DNA of 64,000 nt. It comes from Clostridiales bacterium (GTDB lineage Bacteria > Bacillota > Clostridia > Christensenellales > CAG-138). A model generated the notes under the pieces. That model made no database searches. It was not told where the DNA came from and saw nothing but the letters and a program-made list of their open reading frames with translations. The stretch covers positions 9,338 through 73,337 of the forward strand of contig SFIR01000004.1 of the NCBI GenBank assembly GCA_004556165.1. Reading direction: 5' to 3'. A program made the position numbers and the translations under genes. Shown here piece by piece: positions 8,608-17,275 of the stretch (position 1 is its first letter; every line of letters begins with the position of its first letter).

Positions 8608-9309
8608 TCATTTTAGCAGCAGCTCCGTTTCCTCCCTGCTGAGGAAGCGCCATTGGCCGCTCTTGAGCCCTGATATTGTTAATTTTCCTATGCTGACGCG
8701 AACAAGGCGGAGGGTATCGTGCCCGACCGCTGCAACCATGCGGCGAACCTGTCTGTTTCTGCCCTCGTGTATGGTGATGCTCAATTCCGTATTTCCGTTA
8801 TCGGTTTCACGGAGCAGCTTGACTCTTGCAGGCGCGGTCATGCCGTCCTCCAGCATTACCCCTGAGGCAAGCGCATGAATCTCCGCATCGGTGAATCTTC
8901 CGGAGCACAGAACATTATAGGTTTTACTGAGGCCGTAGCGCGGATGCATGAGCCTGTTTGCCGCATCGCCGTCATTGGTGACGAGAATAAGCCCCTCCGA
9001 ATCATAATCCAGCCTTCCGACGGTATAGAGCCTGTACGGAAGCTCCTTAAAGAAATCGGTGACCTTTTTCCTGTCCTCATCCTCGGCATTGGAACAGATA
9101 ACATTCTTGGGTTTATAGAATGCTATCATCACGCGTTCATTGTTTGCGCGCACCCTTTTTCCGTCAAGGGTCACTACATCGCCATCATTGACGTTCATGC
9201 CGATCTCGGCGACCGCACCGTTGAGCTTTACCCTACCCTCCTCGATCAGCTGTTCACATTTTCGTCTTGACGCGATACCGGCGTCGGCAAGGTATTTCTG
9301 AAGCCGCAT
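8608..9309 (-). CDS. rluB: Pseudouridine synthase, RsuA/RluB family
   Basis: An S4 RNA-binding domain (MRLQKYLADAGIASRRK, residues 1-60) precedes a pseudouridine synthase domain with the catalytic-aspartate motif GRLDYDSEGL near residue 105. The 233-residue length is normal. RluB-type enzymes modify helix 89 of 23S rRNA; RsuA acts on 16S, and eye inspection cannot fully separate them. It is the last gene of a four-gene minus-strand unit with the dacF-like and gerW genes, an arrangement seen in Bacillus and Clostridia. Confidence 0.88.
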   Translation of the reverse strand: MRLQKYLADAGIASRRKCEQLIEEGRVKLNGAVAEIGMNVNDGDVVTLDGKRVRANNERVMIAFYKPKNVICSNAEDEDRKKVTDFFKELPYRLYTVGRLDYDSEGLILVTNDGDAANRLMHPRYGLSKTYNVLCSGRFTDAEIHALASGVMLEDGMTAPARVKLLRETDNGNTELSITIHEGRNRQVRRMVAAVGHDTLRLVRVSIGKLTISGLKSGQWRFLSREETELLLK

Positions 9310-9346
9310 AGCTCATCCTCCGATTTATTGCATATGCCGAAGGAAG

Positions 9347-10570
9347 CTAACGGGTCATCGCGTTTATCATCAGTCTGAGATAGAACATAAAATCTCTGGA
9401 CGCAATATTCTTTGCGGCAATCAGATTTGTCCTTCCGATGAATTCGTCATCAAGATACAGTTCGGCCGTGCCGAGTATCTCGCCCTTGATTATCGGAGCC
9501 GCCGCAGCTTTGCTCAGATCGAGCCTCAGCTCTATCTCTAAAGCCTTTCCCTTCGGTACTGCGATAATTATATCGCTTTCGGCGGTTAATGGCAATATGC
9601 TTTCGAGCGCATTCGGGACATAACAGCGTGCGATCTCGGCTCCTGCATTAAGCGCGGTACAAAGCGAATAGTTCTCGAAGCCGTAATCAAGAAGGTCTGC
9701 GGCAGCTTCAAACATCGGCCTGCAATTCAGCACAGCACCCACAAGCGTCATCCCATCGCGCTCGGCAGCAAACAAAAGGCATCTCCCGGCCGCCATGGTA
9801 TAGCCGGTCTTTATCCCGATGCCGCCTTCATAATCCCAAAGCAGGCTGTTCTTGTTCTTCATCGTCCTTTGTATGCTTCCGGTCGATGCGGTATGGTACT
9901 GCGTGCTCACGATCTCGCGGAAGGTTTCATTCTTCATTGCCTCCGCGCCGATCAGTGCAAGCTCATATGCTGTCGTATAATGATTATTATCATGCAGACC
10001 GTTCGGCGTTACGAAATGGGTATCCGAAAGGCCCATGCGCTCGGCTCTCCCATTCATCATTTCGACAAAGCCTTCGACACTTCCGCCGACATGCACGGCA
10101 AGCGCAATCGCAGCGTCATTTCCCGAAAGCAGCATAAGCCCGTAGAGAAGATCCCGAACGGATATAACCTCGTCATACCTTAGATACATGCTCGAGCCCT
10201 CCGTCCCCACGGCTTCATCCGCCACCGTGACAAGCTCATCCAAATCGCAGTTTTCTATCACGACAAGGGCTGTCATGGTCTTTGTCGTGCTTGCCATAGG
10301 GAGACGGCTGTTCATGTTTGTTTGGGCGAAAACGCTGTGCGTGTTCATTTCGATGAGCGCATATGAAGCCGCAGCCGCAGCATTTCCGCTGCTGAAAGCC
10401 GGTACGCCTTGCGCGCTTATCGAAGCCGACCGTAATGCTCCTGCCTCAGCGAAGCTTTCTGCCTTTGCGTGCTGATCCCGTACACATAAAAACAGAACAA
10501 AGAATGTCAGCAGGCAGCAGATGAGTTTCCTTATTCCGGTGCAGCGGCAATGTTTCCTTGTTCCGTTCAT
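9347..10570 (-). CDS. dacF: D-alanyl-D-alanine carboxypeptidase (PBP5/DacF type)
   Basis: The three penicillin-binding motifs are in order: STTK (in MASTTKTMTA) with the nucleophilic serine, SGN (in LLSGNDAA) and KTG (in GIKTGYT). A signal peptide with a hydrophobic core occupies roughly residues 15-35. After the catalytic domain comes a beta-rich PBP5 C-terminal domain. The enzyme trims the terminal D-Ala of peptidoglycan pentapeptides outside the membrane. Its place beside gerW suggests a sporulation or cortex role such as DacF or DacB, so the symbol is a best guess between these. Confidence 0.85.
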   Translation of the reverse strand: MNGTRKHCRCTGIRKLICCLLTFFVLFLCVRDQHAKAESFAEAGALRSASISAQGVPAFSSGNAAAAASYALIEMNTHSVFAQTNMNSRLPMASTTKTMTALVVIENCDLDELVTVADEAVGTEGSSMYLRYDEVISVRDLLYGLMLLSGNDAAIALAVHVGGSVEGFVEMMNGRAERMGLSDTHFVTPNGLHDNNHYTTAYELALIGAEAMKNETFREIVSTQYHTASTGSIQRTMKNKNSLLWDYEGGIGIKTGYTMAAGRCLLFAAERDGMTLVGAVLNCRPMFEAAADLLDYGFENYSLCTALNAGAEIARCYVPNALESILPLTAESDIIIAVPKGKALEIELRLDLSKAAAAPIIKGEILGTAELYLDDEFIGRTNLIAAKNIASRDFMFYLRLMINAMTR

Positions 10571-10599
10571 TCCATTCTCCCTGAAAGCAGCGGATAGGC

Positions 10600-11058
10600 T
10601 CAGCAGTTCTCCGTGCTCTCGTCCTTATTTGTTTTACTCTTCTGTTTTATGCAGTTAATGCCCTCTTTCATGAATGTTTCGAGGCAATTTAATACTCGCG
10701 GCATGAGATCCATGAGCCTGTCTGCGACGCAGTTCTGCTCCGCAGGCAGCACCCTTACATCCCCATTCTCGACTGCGATAAAGGAAAGCGGCGTAAGGCC
10801 GAGCCCGACAGCGGCAGTACCTGCGAACGGGAAACGGTTTTCCGAATTGGTTTCATTGAGAACGCATGCCGCCTTTTTCACATTCGCCATGCGCCCGTAT
10901 TCCCCTCCGCCGATGACAAAGCCGAGGCCGACTCGCGATACGGGTATTATAGTGGTCTTTTCATCAACGTGAACCGGACTTCCGATGACGGTATTGACAT
11001 CGACAAGCTTTTTAATCTGTTCCATGGATGCGTCAATAATGTTTTCGATTGGGTGCAT
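10600..11058 (-). CDS. gerW: GerW family sporulation protein (YtfJ)
   Basis: The 152-residue protein begins MHPIENIIDASMEQIKKLVD and continues with an IGSPV segment and GLGFVIGGGEYG, the pattern of the GerW/YtfJ family. In Bacillus subtilis the protein is made in the forespore and is needed for normal germination. It follows the DUF2953 gene with a 1-base gap, as ytfI precedes ytfJ in Bacillus. It is one of the best signs in the window that the organism forms spores. Confidence 0.88.
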   Translation of the reverse strand: MHPIENIIDASMEQIKKLVDVNTVIGSPVHVDEKTTIIPVSRVGLGFVIGGGEYGRMANVKKAACVLNETNSENRFPFAGTAAVGLGLTPLSFIAVENGDVRVLPAEQNCVADRLMDLMPRVLNCLETFMKEGINCIKQKSKTNKDESTENC

Positions 11059-11059
11059 T

Positions 11060-11623
11060 TTATTCCTCCTCTTTATGACAATGAATTACTTCATTGAGTA
11101 GTTTTGCCGGAGTCAGACTGAAAATTCCTGTAAAATTAAGGATAAAGGTATTTCTCGAAAGGCATGGGAAGAAGCTGGAGGTTTTCTTTTCGCCGTCAAA
11201 CATCACAATAATGATCTCAAGGAGCGTTTCCGTAATTATCCCAAGCACACCGGACAGGAATACTGTCAAGGCAGGTTCGCCTTTAATTCCTATCTCCCCC
11301 ATGCTTTCAATCTCTCTTACCCTAAGCGAGCGCAGAAAGGCATGGCTGTATTTCCTTTTGATCCTTCTCTTTTTATTCTTCTCACCGAGTACCTTAACGA
11401 GTTTTTCTTTTTTTCCTGTCAGCTTTTTTATCATTATTCCGCGATACGGCTCGTATTCGATACGGAATCTGAATCTAAGCGGTATCAGAAAAAGCAGCCG
11501 AACCGTAGCAATCAGCTTAATGCCCGCTCCGCGAATGTACAGCTCGGTGCGGGCGCAGATAGGGAGCAGCAAAACAGCCAGTATGAGCATGAGAGCAAAT
11601 AAACCGATGAAAAGAAAAACCAT
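11060..11623 (-). CDS. DUF2953 membrane protein (YtfI-like)
   Basis: This 187-residue protein has an N-terminal membrane helix (about 1-22), then a beta-rich basic region and a second hydrophobic segment near residue 130. It is directly upstream of gerW, the same pairing as ytfI-ytfJ in Bacillus subtilis, and is recognised mainly by that pairing and its general shape. The function is unknown; a sporulation role is inferred from context. It is transcribed divergently from ruvC. Confidence 0.7.
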   Translation of the reverse strand: MVFLFIGLFALMLILAVLLLPICARTELYIRGAGIKLIATVRLLFLIPLRFRFRIEYEPYRGIMIKKLTGKKEKLVKVLGEKNKKRRIKRKYSHAFLRSLRVREIESMGEIGIKGEPALTVFLSGVLGIITETLLEIIIVMFDGEKKTSSFFPCLSRNTFILNFTGIFSLTPAKLLNEVIHCHKEEE

Positions 11624-11662
11624 AGTATCCCTCCGCAGGCGAATTTAGTTTCTGCAAAGGTG

Positions 11663-11691
11663 TTGTGATTTATGCTAAAAGGTGTTATAAT
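11663..11691 (+). promoter_or_regulatory. Promoter of the ruvCAB operon
   Basis: TTGTGA (11663-11668) and a perfect TATAAT (11686-11691) are separated by 17 bases and lie about 55 bases before the ruvC start codon. No LexA-like box was recognised in the 120-base divergent region. Confidence 0.7.
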
Positions 11692-11744
11692 TAGAATGGT
11701 TTAGTAGAATTGGTCAAATATTACTGTATCGGAACAGATTTTGT

Positions 11745-12242
11745 ATGATTATATTAGGAATCGATCCCGGCTACGCCCTGCTCGGCTACGGAATAATAAA
11801 TGCGGATCATGGCAGGCTTGCGCCCATAGACTGCGGAGTTATCGAAACCAAGGCCGGTATGGCCTTCCCCGAAAGGCTTGAAAGGCTTTACGAGGGAACG
11901 CGCGCGCTCATAGAAAAATTCAAGCCGGACCATGCAGCATTTGAGGAGCTCTTCTTCTACCGCAATACGACCACCGCCATTCAGGTCGCAGCGGCAAGAG
12001 GCGTTTCGATATTGGCAGTGCAGCAGGCAGGCATACCTCTATATGAATACACGCCCATGGAGATAAAGCAGTCCGTAACAGGGGACGGGCATGCCGATAA
12101 AATGCAGATGCAGACGATGGTCAAGCTGCTGCTTGGGCTGAGTAAGGTTCCAAAGCCCGATGACGCTGCCGATGCGCTCGGCATCGGGATATGCCACGCA
12201 AATTACATCGGCCCTGCTGCCGAGAATTATAGGATTAAATAG
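11745..12242 (+). CDS. ruvC: Holliday junction endonuclease RuvC
   Basis: The N-terminus IILGIDPGYALLGYG holds the first catalytic aspartate; FEELFFYRN holds the glutamate, and KPDDAADALGIGICH gives the C-terminal acidic pair. The 165-residue length is typical. RuvC cuts Holliday junctions as a dimer after RuvAB branch migration. It opens a ruvC-ruvA-ruvB operon, with ruvA 18 bases downstream. Confidence 0.95.
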   Translation: MIILGIDPGYALLGYGIINADHGRLAPIDCGVIETKAGMAFPERLERLYEGTRALIEKFKPDHAAFEELFFYRNTTTAIQVAAARGVSILAVQQAGIPLYEYTPMEIKQSVTGDGHADKMQMQTMVKLLLGLSKVPKPDDAADALGIGICHANYIGPAAENYRIK

Positions 12243-12260
12243 TCAGTATTCGGAGGGAGC

Positions 12261-12857
12261 ATGTACGCATACATCAAAGGAAATGTGGATTATATCGGGA
12301 TTGACCGTGCCGTTATCGAAGCGGTCGGGGTCGGATATGAGCTAATCTGTTCAAAGCGTACCCTTGATACGCTCCGAGTCGGCAGCGAAGCCAAGCTTTA
12401 TACACATTTTCACCTCGCGCAGGATGTTGCCGCACTCTACGGCTTTGCCTCCGAGGATGAGCGCGCAATGTTCCGAAAGCTTATCACGGTCTCGCGCATC
12501 GGCCCCAAGGTCGCAATCAGTGTGCTTTCCGCAATGAGCGCGGAGGATGTTGCCTTTGCCGTGCTCACAGATAATGCTGCCGCTTTCGACGGCGTTCCCG
12601 GTATGGGCAGAAAGACCGCCGCAAGGGTCATTCTGGAGCTTAAAGGCAAGGTTGACGGCGGTATGCCGGCGGCCGCAGCCGACGGCACGGCTTCTGCTTC
12701 CGTATCGCCCGAGATGCGTTCGGAGGTCATCGCGGCTCTCGTCTCCCTCGGCTATGACGGAGCGAGCGCAGGAAGGGTCGTTTCCTCCCTGCCCGAGTGC
12801 GAACGCACCGAGGATATGCTCAGGCTCGCGCTGAGAGAAATTGCTAAAAAGCTATAA
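12261..12857 (+). CDS. ruvA: Holliday junction branch migration protein RuvA
   Basis: The start MYAYIKGNVDYIG is the RuvA OB-fold domain; two helix-hairpin-helix motifs follow (ISVLSAMSAED, then VPGMGRKTAARVILELKGK), and a C-terminal three-helix domain that contacts RuvB ends the protein. The 198-residue length is normal. RuvA tetramers hold the junction square-planar and load RuvB. A GGAGGGAGC ribosome site precedes the ATG. Confidence 0.95.
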   Translation: MYAYIKGNVDYIGIDRAVIEAVGVGYELICSKRTLDTLRVGSEAKLYTHFHLAQDVAALYGFASEDERAMFRKLITVSRIGPKVAISVLSAMSAEDVAFAVLTDNAAAFDGVPGMGRKTAARVILELKGKVDGGMPAAAADGTASASVSPEMRSEVIAALVSLGYDGASAGRVVSSLPECERTEDMLRLALREIAKKL

Positions 12858-12915
12858 TTTTATTTGATTTTTGAGAAAGGAAGCTTTTGCTTCGGCGAAG
12901 GCTGTGATTATAGGA

Positions 12916-13941
12916 GTGACTGACGATAGGCTGATAACTTCATCACTGCTCATGGAAGACGAACCGACCGAATACAGTCTTCGTCCGCGTTTTCTTTCGG
13001 AATACATCGGGCAGAAGAATGTCAAGGAGCATATGAAGGTATACATTCAGGCTGCGAAGCTCCGCGGCGAGGCTCTCGACCATGCGCTGCTCTACGGGCC
13101 TCCCGGGCTCGGCAAGACCACGCTTGCCGCCATCATAGCAAACGAGATGGGCGGTAATCTTCGCATCACCAGCGGCCCTGCGATCACCCACGCCGGTGAT
13201 CTTGCCGCACTGCTTTCGAATCTTTCCGAGGGCGATGTCCTTTTTATTGATGAAATCCACCGCTTAAATGCTAATGTTGAAGAGATTCTCTATCCTGCAA
13301 TGGAGGATTTTGCCTACGATATTATTATAGGCAAGGGGCCTTCCGCACGTTCGCTGAGGCTGGATCTTCCTAAGTTCACGCTCGTGGGTGCGACCACGCG
13401 CATGGGGCTTCTTACCGGGCCGCTTCGCGACCGCTTCGGCATCAAGGAGCAGCTCGAGCTGTACGCGCCCGAAGATCTTCAAGAGATCGTCGTCCGTTCA
13501 GCCGGTATTCTCGGCATTGATATTACCGATGACGGCGCATACGAGATTGCATCGCGTTCGAGAGGTACTCCCCGTGTCGCAAACAGGCTGCTGCGCCGAG
13601 TGCGCGATTTTGCGCAGGTTAAGGCAGGAGGCGTCATCGACGCGGAAACTGCGAGCGCAGGGCTTGAGATGCTGCGCATAGACGAATTGGGGCTTGACGC
13701 TGTTGACAGGCGCATGCTCGAAGCGATGATAGTTAAGTTCGGCGGCCGCCCCGTCGGGCTCGATACAATCGCTGCCGCAACCGGGGAGGATGCTTCGACT
13801 ATTGAGGATGTGTATGAACCCTACCTCTTGCAGCTCGGGTTTATTGCGCGGACGCCCCGCGGCCGCATACTTCTGCCTGCTGCGTATTCGCATATGGGCT
13901 ATGCTCCGCCGGAGAGCAGCGTACAGACAAGCTTTATCTGA
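12916..13941 (+). CDS. ruvB: Holliday junction ATP-dependent helicase RuvB
   Basis: The P-loop YGPPGLGKTTLA, Walker B FIDEIHRLN and sensor GATTRMG identify RuvB, a hexameric AAA+ motor that drives branch migration. The winged-helix C-terminus (GRPVGLDTIAAATGED) is intact. The start is uncertain: the frame opens at a TTG at 12871 and has GTGs at 12904 and 12916. The GTG at 12916 gives VTDDRLITSSLL, matching the family's usual beginning, so it is used here, although its AGGA ribosome site abuts the codon. Confidence 0.93.
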   Translation: MTDDRLITSSLLMEDEPTEYSLRPRFLSEYIGQKNVKEHMKVYIQAAKLRGEALDHALLYGPPGLGKTTLAAIIANEMGGNLRITSGPAITHAGDLAALLSNLSEGDVLFIDEIHRLNANVEEILYPAMEDFAYDIIIGKGPSARSLRLDLPKFTLVGATTRMGLLTGPLRDRFGIKEQLELYAPEDLQEIVVRSAGILGIDITDDGAYEIASRSRGTPRVANRLLRRVRDFAQVKAGGVIDAETASAGLEMLRIDELGLDAVDRRMLEAMIVKFGGRPVGLDTIAAATGEDASTIEDVYEPYLLQLGFIARTPRGRILLPAAYSHMGYAPPESSVQTSFI

Positions 13942-14006
13942 TGCAAACAGTATCCGAAGAATATCGTTATACTGAGTAATTATCAAATCAAGAACGGAGG
14001 CCATGC

Positions 14007-15275
14007 ATGATGAATAAGAGAATGAAGGAAATGGAAGCACAGTTGGCAGAGCTCAGAGGTGTTGCCGCTTCGCTCGAAGCAAAGCTCACCTCGACAAAGC
14101 AAAGCGAAGCCGCGCTGGCTGCGGAGCTTGAGGCGAGGGGTGCGGAGCTTATTGATCTGAACGCAAAATACTCGGATCTGGAATCAATCTACAGCAGAAC
14201 GACCAACGAACTCAACTCCTGCCGCGGCGAGCTTGCAAGCGCGCAGCGCAGGCTTGACGAATACAGGAATCGTCAGGAATCCATCGTTAATGCTCTTACC
14301 GATGCACGCGAGACCCATGACCGCATCATAAATGATGCCAAAGCCGAGGCTGAGCAGATCATTGCCTCCGCCGATTCGGAAAAGGAGCAGCTCCTTGCCT
14401 CCGCAAAGAGCGAGGTCGAAAAAGCCAGATCCGATGCTGCTGCTATCAGGCATAATGCCGAAACGGAAGCTCGGCGCATAAAAGACAATGCCGAAGAAGA
14501 GGCTGCCGCAATAACAGACGGTGCGGAAAAGGATGCACTTGCCCGTATTGCCGAGGTTGACGGCGTTATTCTCGAAAAACGTGAGCAAATAGACAACCTG
14601 AAAACCGAGATCTCCGTCCGTGCTAAGGCCGCACTCGAACAGACCGAGCTCTATACCAATATGCTTCAGCTCATTGCCGAAAGTGATTTATCCGAAATTC
14701 CCCAAGAGGAATGCGATTTCGACTGCGAGCACTGCGAGAATAAATGCGAGAGCTATATTCCCTACCCCGATGATGAAGCGGATAATACCAAGCCTCCCTG
14801 CGGCAGGGAATGCTTCTGCTGTGACGAAGCTGAATGCTGTAATCCTGAGCAGTCCTCCTGCTCCGAAGGTGACGCTGCCGAAGATGCACTCGAAGAAGTC
14901 CGTGCCGACGAATACGATTGCGATGAGAACGTCGGGGCTGAATGCGGATGCTGCGAAGTATGTGCCGAGGATGCCGCAGAAGCCTCCTGCAGGGAAGAGG
15001 CTTGCTGCTCGGAAGAATGCCGGGAATGCGAGCCTGATACCGAGCCGACCATCATAGAGGGGAAGGACGGTCTCGGCGAACCCGATTACAGCGGCGTTGC
15101 TTCGCTGATGCAGAATATCTATTCCATTGAGAACCGCGAGCTTCCGGATGAGCTTGATGATGAAGTGCTTGATGTCGGCGAGGGGACTCCGCTCGTTACA
15201 GAGGATGAAGTGGATGACTATACTCCCCTTCCCGTCGATGATGATCTCGAAACGATATTAAAGAGCATATTGTAA
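14007..15275 (+). CDS. Coiled-coil protein with cysteine-rich acidic tail
   Basis: I do not recognise a named family for the whole protein. Residues 1-215 form a long coiled coil rich in Ala/Glu/Lys with the ADSEKEQLLASAKSEVEKA type of helix seen in DivIVA- and V-ATPase-E-like stalks. Residues 234-345 hold 21 cysteines in about 110 residues, mostly as CxxC, CC and CxC inside an Asp/Glu-rich stretch. The last 75 residues are acidic with a VDDDLETILKSIL end. A GGAGG site lies 6 bases before the ATG. No signal peptide or membrane helix is visible. It follows ruvB by 65 bases. Possible roles are metal binding or a scaffold; neither is shown. Confidence 0.7.
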   Translation: MMNKRMKEMEAQLAELRGVAASLEAKLTSTKQSEAALAAELEARGAELIDLNAKYSDLESIYSRTTNELNSCRGELASAQRRLDEYRNRQESIVNALTDARETHDRIINDAKAEAEQIIASADSEKEQLLASAKSEVEKARSDAAAIRHNAETEARRIKDNAEEEAAAITDGAEKDALARIAEVDGVILEKREQIDNLKTEISVRAKAALEQTELYTNMLQLIAESDLSEIPQEECDFDCEHCENKCESYIPYPDDEADNTKPPCGRECFCCDEAECCNPEQSSCSEGDAAEDALEEVRADEYDCDENVGAECGCCEVCAEDAAEASCREEACCSEECRECEPDTEPTIIEGKDGLGEPDYSGVASLMQNIYSIENRELPDELDDEVLDVGEGTPLVTEDEVDDYTPLPVDDDLETILKSIL

Positions 15276-15290
15276 CCATTGAATAACATA

Positions 15291-15316
15291 GGGTCATTGC
15301 CGAATGGCAATGACCC
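15291..15316. terminator. Perfect hairpin after the cysteine-rich gene
   Basis: An 11-bp perfect inverted repeat with a GAAT loop follows the stop codon by 15 bases. There is no T run, so termination is possible but not certain. A related hairpin recurs at 16287-16310. The remaining gap up to 15507 shows no gene. Confidence 0.5.
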
Positions 15317-15507
15317 TCATGCCGCAGGAAAGGTCAATACAGCGGTCATATGCTCCTATATTACCGGGGTCTATGCGTGATGCATTTTTACGCCCCTCCG
15401 TTTCAGCCGCTTGCAAATCAAAAGTTTCTTTTCTTTAAGTCCAATCGCCTTCTTTTTTAATACTATATTAAAAGTAATACTCTCTTACAAAGCAGTAAAA
15501 ATTTATA

Positions 15508-15536
15508 TTGATTTTGCCGATTTGGTATGTTATAAT
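15508..15536 (+). promoter_or_regulatory. Strong promoter for the two-repeat secreted protein
   Basis: TTGATT (15508-15513) and TATAAT (15531-15536) are 17 bases apart. The roughly 95-base leader that follows can fold through a TGGCAG/CTGCCA closing stem near 15541-15590; it matches no riboswitch I know. Confidence 0.75.
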
Positions 15537-15636
15537 GCTTTTGGCAGTAAACTAAGCCAATCGCCGGGATGCCGGTCGTCCCTGCCAGCAGCCGCGAACA
15601 TGGAAAAAATACTAAATAAAAGGAGGAATATTCGAC

Positions 15637-16098
15637 ATGAAAAAAGCTCTCTCTCTGACATTAACCGTCATTCTTGTACTTGTTTTTTGCCTGCCTGTTC
15701 TTTTTATTTCATCAGACAATGACAGTACCTCGAAAGGCGAGCCGACCGACTCTATGAGTGCTATAAAGGATGAAGTCAGCCGCCTTTTCCCGGGATTAAA
15801 GGAGGTCGATTCAAGCGAACTCGACAGCTCCCTGCCGGTAATAGAGGTTAGAAATATTGATGAACTCTGCACTTTCATAGATGGGCTTGATTCCGCCTTG
15901 CTTTACAAGCTTCAGCCTGTTTCGGCAATGCGGCCTGATAGCTCCCCCATCCCGACATCGGTCTGTGATATGTTTCCCGGGTTAAAAGCCATTGAGCCCG
16001 GTATGCTCGATACTTCTCTTCCCATCATAGAATTTGAGAGCAGTGAAGAGCTCGTTGAGTTTTTGACCGGATTGGATTCTTCCGGCACATATAAATAA
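15637..16098 (+). CDS. Secreted protein with two 42-residue repeats
   Basis: No named family is recognised. A signal peptide or membrane anchor spans residues 1-25 (MKKALSLTLTVILVLVFCL). Residues 50-91 and 112-153 are two copies of one unit, sharing FPGLK, LD-SLP-IE, EL and GLDS. The spacing between copies is short and the second ends at the C-terminus. AAGGAGG precedes the ATG. With its own promoter and terminator it is a single-gene unit. The repeats suggest a small binding module exported to the cell surface; the function is unknown. Confidence 0.75.
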   Translation: MKKALSLTLTVILVLVFCLPVLFISSDNDSTSKGEPTDSMSAIKDEVSRLFPGLKEVDSSELDSSLPVIEVRNIDELCTFIDGLDSALLYKLQPVSAMRPDSSPIPTSVCDMFPGLKAIEPGMLDTSLPIIEFESSEELVEFLTGLDSSGTYK

Positions 16099-16243
16099 GG
16101 GTACTGCTTAAAAGCTCCATAGCAAATTGGCATCACTAAAAAAGCCGATTCAAACGGCTGCACGGCTATCTTATCCTGATTTCAAAATAATATTACGATA
16201 AGCTTTGCAAAAGAGTAAAACAAAGCGCATCGGCTTCCGGACC

Positions 16244-16278
16244 AATGAAAAACCCGCCAAAAGGCGGGCTTTTTCATT
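16244..16278. terminator. Bidirectional intrinsic terminator
   Basis: A GC-rich stem (CCCGCC, AAAA loop, GGCGGG) is flanked by A-rich and T-rich arms that also pair, so it can stop transcription both from the two-repeat gene on the plus strand and from the phosphoribosyltransferase on the minus strand. Confidence 0.85.
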
Positions 16279-16286
16279 AGCTTTAT

Positions 16287-16310
16287 GGTCATTGCCACTA
16301 TGCAGTGACC
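16287..16310. terminator. Second hairpin between convergent genes
   Basis: GGTCATTGC pairs with GCAGTGACC (one wobble) around a 6-base loop. On the plus strand it is followed by ATTTT. It shares its left arm with the hairpin at 15291. Confidence 0.45.
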
Positions 16311-16345
16311 ATTTTGATTCTCGTCATGTTAATCGTATGCACTAA

Positions 16346-16981
16346 TCACAGCTTGGTGCAGCCCATGGTATTTATCAGGCCGTCAAGCTTTCTGCCGCTG
16401 CGGCAGAGGGGACATTCATCGCTGCGGTAGTTGTTGTATTCATTAAGGTCGTTCTTCAAAAAGATGCTGTGTATCGGCAGCTCGCCGGAGCTCTCAATTG
16501 CTGAGAAGATTGCGCCTATTGCAACGAGCTTTCCGCCGTAATAAGTGATGCATTCGCCTGCACGGGCAAGGCTGCGTCCGGTTGAAACGGTGGACATCAT
16601 GAGTGCGACATTGCGGCCGGTGATGTATTTCTGGAGCTCGCTGTTGAAAGTAAGCTGGTTATTGGAGTTAATCTCAGGCGTTACAACATGAATGGGCATG
16701 CCGGCATTGATGCTGCGCCTTCCGCCGTCCGTAAGGTCGCTCGCAATGAATGCACCGATGAGCTGGGTGGCTTCAAGGCAGACAATGGTATCAATCTTAG
16801 TATACCTGAGCTTATTGGCGATCTCGGATGCGGCTTCCCTTGCCATAGCAGCATCACAGCGAATTTCCGTCATGCTGATATAGTTATCAACATGCGCATG
16901 GCTCGTGGCATAATGACCGGGATAGATGGTTAGCTTGATCCTATGGTTCATACGGGATGCAACGGTTGAACTTGTGAGCAT
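16346..16981 (-). CDS. Phosphoribosyltransferase-like protein
   Basis: The central part has the type I PRTase layout: TIVCLEATQLIGAFIA resembles the loop region and VALMMSTVSTGRSLARA stands where the PRPP-binding motif lies, with STVSTGRS in place of the usual acidic D-DDVx-TG. The end has a CPLC pair (residues about 195-200) and a GCTKL tail. The ATG at 16981 has a GGGGG site; an upstream in-frame ATG at 17041 has none. Orotate or a purine could be the substrate. The weak acidic motif leaves catalysis open. Confidence 0.7.
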   Translation of the reverse strand: MLTSSTVASRMNHRIKLTIYPGHYATSHAHVDNYISMTEIRCDAAMAREAASEIANKLRYTKIDTIVCLEATQLIGAFIASDLTDGGRRSINAGMPIHVVTPEINSNNQLTFNSELQKYITGRNVALMMSTVSTGRSLARAGECITYYGGKLVAIGAIFSAIESSGELPIHSIFLKNDLNEYNNYRSDECPLCRSGRKLDGLINTMGCTKL

Positions 16982-17061
16982 ATAATCCCCCTTTTCGGAA
17001 TACACTTGATGTTGCTTAATTTCATTGCTTTTCGGTCTCAAGCTATTATGCTTGTCAAAAG

Positions 17062-17090
17062 ATTATATCATAGAATTTTTCGGAGCGCAA
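17062..17090 (-). promoter_or_regulatory. Promoter of the phosphoribosyltransferase gene
   Basis: On the minus strand TTGCGC (17090-17085) and TATAAT (17067-17062) are spaced by 17 bases, about 80 bases before the start codon. Confidence 0.65.
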
Positions 17091-17275
17091 CTGTATTTTA
17101 CTGTGAAAATCAGCGAAATCTGTTGAAGTGTCAATCATAGGTGGCACTTCATCAATTCGGTCATACAACGGTATAATCTTCTCTTGCTCTTTTGCTGCGT
17201 ATGAGTTGCGTCTCAACACATTAAGGCATTTTTACCGTTTCGCTAATTGCAGCAGCCTCTTGACGGGGTTGGATA

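Noticed and set aside
15541..15636. Possible riboswitch before the two-repeat gene
   Set aside because: I compared it with cyclic-di-GMP and cobalamin types because of GC-rich stems, but the conserved core bases are missing. Only a simple closing stem is supported.
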